The position numbers and the translations under genes are program-made. From contig NKIP01000004.1 of assembly GCA_002256145.1 (NCBI GenBank), positions 124,001-188,000 on the forward strand: a DNA stretch of 64,000 nucleotides, in the 5' to 3' direction. The DNA is from Comamonadaceae bacterium PBBC1. GTDB taxonomy: Bacteria > Pseudomonadota > Gammaproteobacteria > Burkholderiales > Burkholderiaceae_C. The notes under the pieces are model-generated. The model was not told where the DNA came from and did not search any database. It saw nothing but the letters and a program-made list of their open reading frames with translations. Positions 1 to 8,502 of the stretch are shown in pieces (the stretch's first letter is position 1; each line of letters begins with the position of its first letter).

Positions 1-1
1 A

Positions 2-163
2 AGTTTCAGCTACATCTCCTGCCTGAACAACCACGCCCAGTGGATTGAGGCTTTGGCCGACATCAGCCTGGGGCACATGCAGGGCTGGGATTTGTCAGCG
101 CCGGATGCCAAGGCGCTGGCCGCCAGCCGGGAGCGGGCTTTGGCGCATGGGGCGAAAACTTAA
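2..163 (+). CDS. 3' end of a protein truncated by the window edge; product not recognised
   Basis: Open frame from base 2 (SFSYISCLNNHAQWIEALADISLGHMQGWDLSAPDAKALAASRERALAHGAKT*). Confidence 0.55.
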   Translation, partial: SFSYISCLNNHAQWIEALADISLGHMQGWDLSAPDAKALAASRERALAHGAKT

Positions 164-323
164 GGGATAGATTTTTTGGAGGGGCCTCACGGTGAGGGCT
201 CCTGCAAACACCATATATCCGCACCACCGACAAAACATAAATGGGTCAGCACACCCAAACCGACACACCCTGTCGCAGATGATTTTTAGAATTTCCTGGT
301 CACACCGCACCCAGGAAATTCAC

Positions 324-482
324 ATGCAAAAGCTCTTGATCCGCATCGCAGTCATCGTGGCCGCCGTGTATTTTTCATGGCTTGCGCTCCTCGTATTTCT
401 GGCGCTGCTGCGCTTGCTTTTGCCCTGGTTGCTGCTGGCAGGACTGGCGTACCTCATTTGGCGCGTTGTGACACCCTCCTGA
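324..482 (+). CDS. Small hydrophobic membrane protein (52 aa)
   Basis: MQKLLIRIAVIVAAVYFSWLALLVFLALLRLLLPWLLLAGLAYLIWRVVTPS; internal ATG of ORF 192..482; followed by co-directional genes. Confidence 0.55.
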   Translation: MQKLLIRIAVIVAAVYFSWLALLVFLALLRLLLPWLLLAGLAYLIWRVVTPS

Positions 483-506
483 AAACCAACGCTCCCAGGC
501 ACCCGC

Positions 507-980
507 ATGAACACCCCACACACCCACACCACCGCACAGGCCCAACAAGTCGCCCACACGGGCCAGCCCCCCAGCAGCTTCGAAGAACGAATGGCCTGGC
601 TCGACACCGCCCTGGCATCCACCCTGCCCAACAAATGGCCTTCACACACCCTGTGCGAAGACCTTCATTCCGCAGAGCAGGCACTGCAGCAAGCCCAGCA
701 GCGCTATTGGCAACACGCCAGCAACAGCTTGAAGACCGCCACACAAAAGCTCAAAACAACACAGGCATTCACCCCCAAAGAAGTCCTGTTCAATGCGCTG
801 GGCGTGATCAGTGACGACGACATGTGGGCCAGCCTGCAAGCACGACAAGACCGGGTGCAAAACGATATCGCTCAAGACGACAAAACAACCGAACAACTGC
901 AAGCCCGAATTGAACAATGGGAAGCCCGACTGGAAAAGCTCCAGTCCATTCAAGCCGCCTGGGCGCACACCACACACTGA
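507..980 (+). CDS. Hypothetical helical protein
   Basis: 157-aa ORF, Q/A-rich helical composition, placed between co-directional ORFs. Confidence 0.6.
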   Translation: MNTPHTHTTAQAQQVAHTGQPPSSFEERMAWLDTALASTLPNKWPSHTLCEDLHSAEQALQQAQQRYWQHASNSLKTATQKLKTTQAFTPKEVLFNALGVISDDDMWASLQARQDRVQNDIAQDDKTTEQLQARIEQWEARLEKLQSIQAAWAHTTH

Positions 981-1001
981 TTTTTTACAAAAGGGAGAAC
1001 C

Positions 1002-1796
1002 ATGACACACACCACACGCAACACCAAGCGCCCGCTCTGGCACACATTGGCGGCACTGACCATCAGCGCCAGCACGCATGCCGCACACGCCGAAACCCTC
1101 GAAGGCTTTCTTGAAAAAGGCCCCGTCTGGTCATCCCTGACCACATTCAGCCAGGAATCGGGCGACAGCATTGGGCAAGTTTTTCGGAACCAATCGCCTG
1201 TAGGCAAAACCATCTTCAGCAACTGCCTGCCCGACATGCCTTGCCAAATCGAGCAAGGCCAACGGCGAAACCTTGACGCCCCGCCCGCGCAAGAATTCAA
1301 AACCCAAGCCTCCGGTTGGTTCGAAATCACGGGTGCCAAAAAGCCGCACATGGTTGCATCCATTTCCGAAACAGAAAGCACTGTCAAAACCCGCCAAGGT
1401 CAACTCACCGTGGCCGACGACAACACCCTGCGCCTGCGCGGCAAACCCGTGCTGCCCCAAATACAAGGCAACAACTTTTTGGGCATCTTGATGCACTACG
1501 AAATAGGCAACCAAGATGTGGTCCTGCTGCAAAACAGCGGCGGCAGCGCCTGCCCAGCGCTCTACCAATTTGTCATCCTGCAAGCAGGCAGCGCCAAAGC
1601 CACACCCGAATTTGGCAGCTGCTCGGACATCACATCGCCCCGTTGGGATGGCAAAAACACCGTCACCCTCGACATGCTCGGCTACGCAGGCCCCATGAAC
1701 TCAGAAAAAGAACAACGCCAAGCCGCCATGACCAAAGAAACCTACACCTACACACAAGGCCGTGTCATGCACAAAGGCAAAGAAATCAAGCCATAA
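1002..1796 (+). CDS. Hypothetical exported protein
   Basis: 264-aa ORF with signal-peptide-like N-terminus (HTLAALTISASTHAAHA); ribosome-binding-like 'gggag' upstream. Confidence 0.65.
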   Translation: MTHTTRNTKRPLWHTLAALTISASTHAAHAETLEGFLEKGPVWSSLTTFSQESGDSIGQVFRNQSPVGKTIFSNCLPDMPCQIEQGQRRNLDAPPAQEFKTQASGWFEITGAKKPHMVASISETESTVKTRQGQLTVADDNTLRLRGKPVLPQIQGNNFLGILMHYEIGNQDVVLLQNSGGSACPALYQFVILQAGSAKATPEFGSCSDITSPRWDGKNTVTLDMLGYAGPMNSEKEQRQAAMTKETYTYTQGRVMHKGKEIKP

Positions 1797-1810
1797 TTAA
1801 AATATCATTT

Positions 1811-1849
1811 TTGTTGCATTGACAGACATATTTGACTTCAATGCAACAA
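1811..1849. repeat. 12-bp perfect inverted repeat (TTGTTGCATTGA / TCAATGCAACAA), 15-nt loop
   Basis: Direct reading; just after the stop codon at 1796. Confidence 0.7.
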
Positions 1850-1866
1850 TGATTCATTGGTCAGGG

Positions 1867-2100
1867 CTATGACCAAGTTCGCGCTACAGCCCAACGCGGC
1901 ACATGCGTCCGGTACGCAGTTGCATCGGTCAGTGCGGAAATGGAATGACCCACATCACCTGACAGATCATGGGCCGCTCGCATGACGCGCAAAGCCTCAC
2001 GTAAAAATTTCTGGACACTCTCCGACGCTTGGGCACGACTGATCATGTTTCGATGAACGTGGGCCTGGGCGGCCAGCGTCTGGACATCGATGCTCAGCAC
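1867..2100 (-). pseudogene. Remnant of an Xre/MbcA/ParS-type antitoxin
   Basis: IDVQTLAAQAHVHRNMISRAQASESVQKFLREALRVMRAAHDLSGD resembles the HTH-like start of the MbcA/ParS/Xre antitoxin family; the expected C-terminal half is absent. Confidence 0.45.
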
Positions 2101-2320
2101 GACGCCGAATCGCTTGTGAGTGACCTATGAAAAATGGGAAAGTTCTGTAAATATTGGGAATTTCCCGCGAATAACGGGAAAATTTATACCCTAACTTCCC
2201 TCAAGGCAATCTGCGTACCGAGCGCCTTGGATGGTATAGAAAATCATATGGTATAAAAATTGATACCATCAAAATTTCGAAAAAGCCAAATAAAATCAAA
2301 AACTTACGATTCGTTGGCAT

Positions 2321-2650
2321 TTACGAGAAAAGCTCTGAGTGAGTCCCGCTACGCACAAACACCACCAAGCCAGCTTTACCCGAATCATCAAGTCTGTAGA
2401 TCAGTAGGAAATCACCGCCTACATGGCACTCACGATGGCCTAGCCAATCACCTGTCAAGGGATGGTCTAACCACTCGGGGGGTAGCGGCCCATTGTTCGC
2501 AACCAGAAGCAACATGGCCTCTTTCAGTCCATTCATGTCGTACCGACCTGAATGGGAAAGACGCTGCCAATCCTTCTGAAATTCTCTGGTGTAGTCCGAA
2601 GCCCGAGGTAAGTTTGTCCGCTTACTTGCGGCTGGCTTCTTCGAGGTCAT
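2321..2650 (-). CDS. Type II toxin, YafQ-like (RelE/ParE superfamily)
   Basis: FQKDWQRL...LPPEWLDHPLTGDWLGHRECHVGGDFLLIYRLDDSG...LVVFVRSGTHSELF is the YafQ-type pattern; partnered with a RelB/DinJ-like ORF. Confidence 0.85.
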   Translation of the reverse strand: MTSKKPAASKRTNLPRASDYTREFQKDWQRLSHSGRYDMNGLKEAMLLLVANNGPLPPEWLDHPLTGDWLGHRECHVGGDFLLIYRLDDSGKAGLVVFVRSGTHSELFS

Positions 2651-2903
2651 TCAAGAGCGCGTCAGCAGTTGCAAAACGAGCGCGGCGGCTCTGAACAATC
2701 TGATCAGCCTCAGCGATGGCCGCACGACTGGTTTCATTCGGAGCTTTGAGCGCGAATGGCAGTTCTTTGTCCGCAACGACACGAGTCAGGAACACGCGAA
2801 CAGCATCCGAAACAGTCAGCCCCATAGAGCTAAGCGTCTCAGCAGCTTGCGCTTTGATTTTTTCGTCCACCCGAACGTGGACCATTGTGGTGGTAGCAGC
2901 CAT
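2622..2903 (-). CDS. RelB/DinJ family antitoxin
   Basis: MVHVRVDEKIKAQAAETLSSMGLTVSDAVRVFLTRVVADKELPF; start chosen at internal ATG 2903; overlaps the toxin gene. Confidence 0.85.
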   Translation of the reverse strand: MAATTTMVHVRVDEKIKAQAAETLSSMGLTVSDAVRVFLTRVVADKELPFALKAPNETSRAAIAEADQIVQSRRARFATADALLNDLEEASRK

Positions 2904-2924
2904 GATTGCCTCTTGAGCCAGTAT

Positions 2925-2947
2925 ATTGAGATACATTGTAACTCAAT
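2925..2947. promoter_or_regulatory. Possible antitoxin operator: ATTGAG-N11-CTCAAT
   Basis: Inverted repeat just upstream of the RelB/DinJ start codon. Confidence 0.35.
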
Positions 2948-3089
2948 GCGCTGGTTTGGCTAGAGCGCGGCCGTCATCCCTCCTAAGCGCCAAACCATTC
3001 CCAAGAAATTCGATATTTTTTCCTGCGTATCAAGAACAAAACAAAGCCGACAAAGTGGTTTTTTCCAATATTTACGGACTTTTCACGCC

Positions 3090-3509
3090 ATGGGTGCGCT
3101 CAGCTTTGAGCCTTCCAGCGATGACCCGCACACCCCTGTCGATTGGGCACTGCAACAACTCGCACAAGAAGTGCAAAACGTAGTGCAAGGACAAGACGGC
3201 GAAACACTCCAACAGCTCATCACCCTGGGCGGATCACCCCAAGGCGCACGCCCCAAAGCCTTGGTGCAGCGCGTACCCATGCACACCTTGGCCGGTGCCC
3301 TGCATGCAGACTACCGCATCCCCAGTTGCGACTACCTCACCCTGCTGCGCATGACACGCCTCATGACACGCAGCGAGCACGAAGTCCTCAAAGCCTTCCG
3401 CCGCTGCGTCTTCAATGTCGTCTTCCATAACCGGCCATGCAACACCCCATCCGCAAAGATACGGTCAAGCGGATTGCACAAGTCATTCAAAGCCACATCA
3501 GGCGGCTGA
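3090..3509 (+). pseudogene. hipA-like toxin gene remnant with internal deletion
   Basis: Contains HipA landmarks (LGGSPQGARPKALV and YLTLLRMTRLMTRSEHEVLKAFRRCVFNVVFHNR) but the intervening kinase region is missing; total 139 aa. Confidence 0.7.
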
Positions 3510-3595
3510 GCTGAACTCTGCTGACAACGGATGCGCATGATGGCCTAAAATATTTTCGTGCCATACTAATTTAGTAACGCAAAAAGGAACACCTC

Positions 3596-3874
3596 ATGCA
3601 AGCCCTCGTGTCAACGCCAACGGTCAAGGTCATCGGTGCAAATGGACAAATCTCTCTCGGCAAACAATATGCGGGTCGCCAAGTTTTGGTCGAGGAACAA
3701 GAATCGGGCGTGTGGCTGATACGCACAGCAACAGTCATTCCTGACAACGAGCGCTGGCTGCATGAGACACAGGCGGCCTCGGACCTTGCTCAGGCTCTGG
3801 CATGGTCGGCAAAACACCCCGCATCCGACTCGCAAACCAATAGCCTTCTAGCCACGGCAACCCAGGGCAAGTAA
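3596..3874 (+). CDS. Putative antitoxin (AbrB/SpoVT-like or related beta-strand DNA-binding fold)
   Basis: VKVIGANGQISLGKQYAGRQVLVEEQESGVWLIRTATVIPDNERWL; 5-bp spacing to the next ORF. Confidence 0.55.
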   Translation: MQALVSTPTVKVIGANGQISLGKQYAGRQVLVEEQESGVWLIRTATVIPDNERWLHETQAASDLAQALAWSAKHPASDSQTNSLLATATQGK

Positions 3875-3878
3875 GCCA

Positions 3879-4199
3879 ATGGGCTCCAACGACAACCCGA
3901 TTCGTCTTGATTTAAACAACCCGTTTTTTCAGGAACAGCTGTTTGCCCTGCAAAAGCCAGAGCGCAACGCTGCCATTGACACACTGCGAAAAATTCATCT
4001 TGTGAGTTGGGGACAACTCTACCGAGACAACGGTTTGAAATGGGAAAAAATCGTCAGCGTCAAACCACCGCAGGGCATTGATGCCATCTATTCATTAAGA
4101 ATCACACAGTCCCGGCGCTGCACCGCACATCGCGATGGGGAATTCCTGCGTTTCTTAACAGTGGCCCCAGACCACGACAGCACCTATGGGCGGAAATAG
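3879..4199 (+). CDS. Putative toxin partner (RelE-like size and composition)
   Basis: 106-aa basic ORF immediately downstream of the antitoxin-like ORF; IDAIYSLRITQSRRCTAHRDGEFLRFLTVAPDHDSTYG pattern. Confidence 0.5.
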   Translation: MGSNDNPIRLDLNNPFFQEQLFALQKPERNAAIDTLRKIHLVSWGQLYRDNGLKWEKIVSVKPPQGIDAIYSLRITQSRRCTAHRDGEFLRFLTVAPDHDSTYGRK

Positions 4200-4673
4200 T
4201 CATCCCGCTGACCGATCCCACACCCGCCACTGACTTGCATCCATGTGCTTTTGGCACCGGTGTTTGAGCAGCCGCAAAAAATTGTCCGAGTTTTCAAAAT
4301 CACCCGTCACACAGCCTGAAGAAAACTGGTGGCAGTTGTCCATGATCACGTTGTAGTCACGCCACTGCCCCACCTGCGCCAGAGCACGCTGGGCAATGTG
4401 GCGCCCGCCCTGCGGCTCGGGGCTTTCATGGCACGACACATAAATGCTGACGGCTGGATTGAAGCCTCCGAGTTGGGCCAAAAACCCACGGGCACTGACT
4501 TGCTCGATCTCGCCATCCCCGCTCAGGTGAACGATCTCACCATCGCCCACATCAATGCCACTGTGCTCGTCCTAGCCCAAAGCCAGATCGCAATACACCA
4601 CGCAACCAGGTTCAGGCTCGACTTTGTCGAGCAGGAAGTTGTCGATCAGCGATTCGGCAATTCCGTTCAGCAA
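4200..4673 (-). pseudogene. LRAT-like (permuted papain-fold) domain gene, 5'-truncated with in-frame amber stop
   Basis: Minus frame reads LLNGIAESLIDNFLLDKVEPEPGCVVYCDLALG*DEHSGIDVGDGEIVHL...IMDNCHQFSSGCV; TAG at 4572-4574 is in frame with ORF 4200..4550. Colinear with the N-terminus of the 16443..18089 protein. Confidence 0.75.
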
Positions 4674-4689
4674 CGAATTAGCAAAAAAT

Positions 4690-5187
4690 TTAGCTGAGGT
4701 TTTCACACTCAAAAGTATTTGAAGAAATATTTTTTACCACCCTTTCAAAATCAAGCGATTCATTAATCAAATTACAAATTACATCCAGGAAAAGCGTTTG
4801 ATCCAAAAATCGCATTTGAGCAATATGCTTAATAGAATAAACATTTACATCTTCAACTTCTTCAATAAACCAAAATCCAAATAGTTGTTCTGAGTTTCGT
4901 TTCAACAATAATGTTGACACGTTGTCTGGTAATTTTTCATCCTTCTTAAATTCCTGACTGCTTTGAACCAAAAATTGAACAATTTCACCGCCATTTCCCA
5001 CAATCACTACAACACTACTGCCAGAATTTATTGCAAATCCTAACAAACAAATATCTTCATCATTTTTTAAAAATCTCCAATCACTCACATCGCAAAAACG
5101 TAGCCAAGACTCAAAATCATTTCCAGAACAAAATTTTTCCATTTTATTCTTGAAAATTTCTTCAGAAAACAAAATATCTAAACTCAT
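4690..5187 (-). CDS. Hypothetical protein, AT-rich gene
   Basis: 165-aa ORF with intact start and stop; strong local AT bias. Confidence 0.6.
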   Translation of the reverse strand: MSLDILFSEEIFKNKMEKFCSGNDFESWLRFCDVSDWRFLKNDEDICLLGFAINSGSSVVVIVGNGGEIVQFLVQSSQEFKKDEKLPDNVSTLLLKRNSEQLFGFWFIEEVEDVNVYSIKHIAQMRFLDQTLFLDVICNLINESLDFERVVKNISSNTFECENLS

Positions 5188-5201
5188 AAAATTCTCCTAA
5201 A

Positions 5202-5663
5202 TTATTTTTTAATTTTTCTTATTTTTTCATCTCCACAATCTTTACACTCATATATCATATGATGTTCAGTTTCAGAAATTTTCTCGATTCTAGGAATTAC
5301 TGGATAATCATGGGAGGTTCCATCTTCATAACTTGAATCGCATCTTACGCAACGTTTCACGACTTCGCATTGACTATTTTTTCTCAAATAAACTCCATCT
5401 AAATGAACTTCCGTAGAAGTGGTTTCATCACAATGAACGCATTTAAATATTTTCACACAGCTTTTTTCAGCATGATATTCAACCTCTTTTGGAAATTTAT
5501 GATTATCCTTTTCCATAAATTCTTTACAATCCGGGCATTCCTTTTCGAAGTGACACAAAGGCTTGCCTTTTACATTTTCATATTCTCCCGCATGAAAACC
5601 AACGGCACATTTAGCCTGCTTTGCATAGCCGATTACCGAATCAAAAAAACCCATTTTAATCAC
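5202..5663 (-). CDS. Multi-CxxC zinc-ribbon-like hypothetical protein
   Basis: CPDC, CVHC, CVRC and CKDC pairs across 153 aa; 14 bp upstream of the 4690..5187 gene. Confidence 0.65.
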   Translation of the reverse strand: MIKMGFFDSVIGYAKQAKCAVGFHAGEYENVKGKPLCHFEKECPDCKEFMEKDNHKFPKEVEYHAEKSCVKIFKCVHCDETTSTEVHLDGVYLRKNSQCEVVKRCVRCDSSYEDGTSHDYPVIPRIEKISETEHHMIYECKDCGDEKIRKIKK

Positions 5664-5828
5664 CTTTTCGAAATTTAAAAAAATAAAGCATCATTCAACA
5701 TCAAGTTGAAATGAACAACCAAAAAAAAACCACATTAATTCATTGAATTTTTAAGCATAAAAACCTCTCAAAAAATCAATTAAAACAACCGCAAAAAACA
5801 TATTTACATCCTCATTTTTATTTCACAA

Positions 5829-6095
5829 CTACAAGCTGAGACAAATTTTCAAATTTATTTGAAAAAAATCATTCCAAGAAATTTTATGGGATAAATTTTT
5901 ATCATAATAAGCCTCCACCCGACAAACCAATGGCCTAGTATCGTAAATAGTGCAACTGTTTTTAGTTTCATCGAAATGCTTGCAGATGGAATCTCCACGA
6001 TCCAACCAAACGGTTTGCGGACTGTTAGCAACCTTACGGCAGCACTTGCCACATCCGTTGCAAGGAAAGGGGGATTTAACTTGTACGCGTATCAT
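5829..6095 (-). CDS. YkgJ-like CxxCxxCC metal-cluster protein
   Basis: FPCNGCGKCCRKV...DSICKHFDETKNSCTIYDTRPLVCRVE is the YkgJ/UPF0153-type pattern; start overlaps the stop of the upstream GTPase gene (ATGA-type, 6092-6095). Confidence 0.8.
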   Translation of the reverse strand: MIRVQVKSPFPCNGCGKCCRKVANSPQTVWLDRGDSICKHFDETKNSCTIYDTRPLVCRVEAYYDKNLSHKISWNDFFQINLKICLSL

Positions 6096-7738
6096 GCATT
6101 CAATGCGACTTGTTGGATTTCGAGCAATCTCTCAAGACGCTGACTATTTTCACGCTCGTTGCTATTGAACGCTTGCCTCAATGAGTCCACTTGAGCAACT
6201 ACATTTGCAAAGAATTTCTCAAGCTCGATTTGAACAATGTCACGCATTGATGTTTCAAAACCTCCTGATATTTCTTGTGCGAAATCTTCCATTTGCTGTA
6301 GCGCACGTTCCTTCGCTCTTTGCTGCTCTTCGGTTTGTTGGCGCAACTTCTTTTCTTCCGAGTCCCCTGCAAAAATATCGAATAGGATGCTTGCTGCGCT
6401 AATGGCTGTTCCCACATAGGGAATCCATTTGGTTAAGGCAGTAGCTGCCCACTTTTCCATCGTTTTTGTACCAATCCCTTTCATCAGAGAAGGTAAGGTA
6501 CTTTTGATCAACTCCAATGAACCAACAATGTGTTCTGGTTTTGCAAATGTAGAGATCTGTTGGATGGCCCCTTTGAGCAACGCCGGGTTTATTCCAGATG
6601 CAACGACCGATCCTTCAATTTGAGAATTGGGAGTTGCAATTTCCAGCATGGGCGTCGTCACGGCTAAACCTGTGTGCTCAATTTTTGGTAACGTCGCTTG
6701 TAACTCCTCAATGTCACCTTGAACACTGTTGACAAAGATTTGCAGCTTGTCATTCAGGTTTGTGGCAACCTCTTTGCCTGCGGCTTCGATCAATTTTTGA
6801 ATTTGAACCTGGCAGCTATCAGGGCTTGAGCGCATAAAGGCTTTGCTTCTCTCATAGATACTGCTCTTATGCCTCAATAAATCACGTTCCATATCTTGGC
6901 GCAGCTTAGTCTTTTCGACCCCAAGATCACGAATCAGCTTGTCATAGTTCTTGACAACCTCAGACTTCGAACGGTCATTGAGGATCGTCGCGTACTCTCT
7001 CAAAAAATCGATCAATTGGTTTTTCAAGCGACCATAGATATCATCTGGTGAAATGCTTTGTAGAAACTGCCGCAACTGCTGCTCGAATGCGGGATAACCA
7101 CTTAGTTCGACCAATTTAGGCTGATTTTTGAGTCGCCCTTGCAGTGCACGCTTTGCATTGATTCTGACTATCGGAATATTCTTGAGTACATCACTCAATC
7201 CACGGTCGGCTCCCATTTGTTGCAAGCGCTCACGGGTTTGATCCTTAAGCTTGATGAAGTCCTCATCGTTGATGATTTTTTTCTCATTCAAGACCAAGAA
7301 CACTTGTTTACCGGCCTGCTGCAGTTCCATCAGCACTGACAGGGTCTTGGCCTCTTCGGCTGTACCGACTGGATCGACTACAAAGATAACCGCATCTGCC
7401 TGTAGCAACTGTGCCCTAGTGACGTTTTCGTGCTCAATGGGGGCATCAATACCAGGTGTATCGAGAATACTGAATTGGCCCCATTTATAAGCACAAACCT
7501 TGTCTGTCAGAGGAACGTCATCCGTCGCTGCCTCTTCACGTCCAAGCAATGTATTAATCAAGGTACTCTTGCCTGCGTTATAAACGCCATAGACCATGAT
7601 TACAGCATCGGCATTGGTTTTCTTGTGTTCGAATACTTCCACGACAGGGCGAAAACGCGCTGCAATAGAGCTGTCTTCGCTTGAAAATGCACGGGCCGAC
7701 TCATAAGCAGACAATAATTGGGTTGAATTAATTTTCAT
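6092..7738 (-). CDS. Dynamin-like / large GTPase with C-terminal hydrophobic segment
   Basis: P-loop VYGVYNAGKSTLINTLLG, DTPG (ILDTPGID), NEKK region, C-terminal WIPYVGTAISAASILFDIFAG; start chosen at MKINSTQ (7738). Confidence 0.85.
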   Translation of the reverse strand: MKINSTQLLSAYESARAFSSEDSSIAARFRPVVEVFEHKKTNADAVIMVYGVYNAGKSTLINTLLGREEAATDDVPLTDKVCAYKWGQFSILDTPGIDAPIEHENVTRAQLLQADAVIFVVDPVGTAEEAKTLSVLMELQQAGKQVFLVLNEKKIINDEDFIKLKDQTRERLQQMGADRGLSDVLKNIPIVRINAKRALQGRLKNQPKLVELSGYPAFEQQLRQFLQSISPDDIYGRLKNQLIDFLREYATILNDRSKSEVVKNYDKLIRDLGVEKTKLRQDMERDLLRHKSSIYERSKAFMRSSPDSCQVQIQKLIEAAGKEVATNLNDKLQIFVNSVQGDIEELQATLPKIEHTGLAVTTPMLEIATPNSQIEGSVVASGINPALLKGAIQQISTFAKPEHIVGSLELIKSTLPSLMKGIGTKTMEKWAATALTKWIPYVGTAISAASILFDIFAGDSEEKKLRQQTEEQQRAKERALQQMEDFAQEISGGFETSMRDIVQIELEKFFANVVAQVDSLRQAFNSNERENSQRLERLLEIQQVALNA

Positions 7739-8492
7739 TTTTCCCTCATGCATGTTCAGTGCTACGCAGCATTTGAAGTAACTGGCTTTCGAAATCTGTA
7801 ATTTCTTTCCGAAGCTTGCTAAGCAATCGCTCGACATCCTGGTCCATGGATGCCCACAGAGAATCAGCCGACTTACGCATGTGTTCCTCGAACATCTTCT
7901 CGCTGCTGCGTATCGCTTGCTGACGGATTTCTTGAAGGTTATCGCCAACCGTGATGCTGATGCTACGGTAATTGGCATCTGCACTTCGCCCAGTTGCGCC
8001 GCCCAGCCCACCCCCAACACTTGCACCCAGAGCCGCCCCAACTGGCCCGCCAACAACAGCGCCTATTGCGCCACCAATCAGCGTGCCCAACAATCCGTTG
8101 CGTTTTTTTGTCCCAGCGCGCACGATCGGAATCTGCTCCTCAATTTGTTCAAGCTTGAACTCTGGTAACTTGACAAAATCACTGCTGCTATAGGCGTTTT
8201 TGACCGTATTTTGGAACCCGACCATGATGTCTTCGAATATCTGGCCCAAATTTTTCTCGGCCACCCCCTTGTATTTCTCAGTGAGTGAGGTTTGGAAAGC
8301 GATCAATTGCGTTTCAATCTGCGATTCGTTGTCACGCTGAGATGAAAGTCCATCAAAAAAATCATCAATGTAGACACTCAGTTCTGACTGACCGCTGCGG
8401 ATGTAAGTGCTGAGTTTTTTGTAGGATTGACTTTTCAAGTCTTCCAATGGCTGCTTGAACCCGGAAACAAGATCGCTATAGGGCTTGATTCC

Positions 8493-8502
8493 GTCCTGAC
8501 AG
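8493..8502. repeat. Target-site duplication GTCCTGACAG (left copy)
   Basis: Exact 10-bp match to 9905-9914, abutting IS ends. Confidence 0.95.

Noticed and set aside
4572-4574. Amber codon read as pyrrolysine or programmed recoding in the LRAT-like gene
   Set aside because: No supporting pyl genes or recoding element seen; the gene is also 5'-truncated, so decay is simpler.
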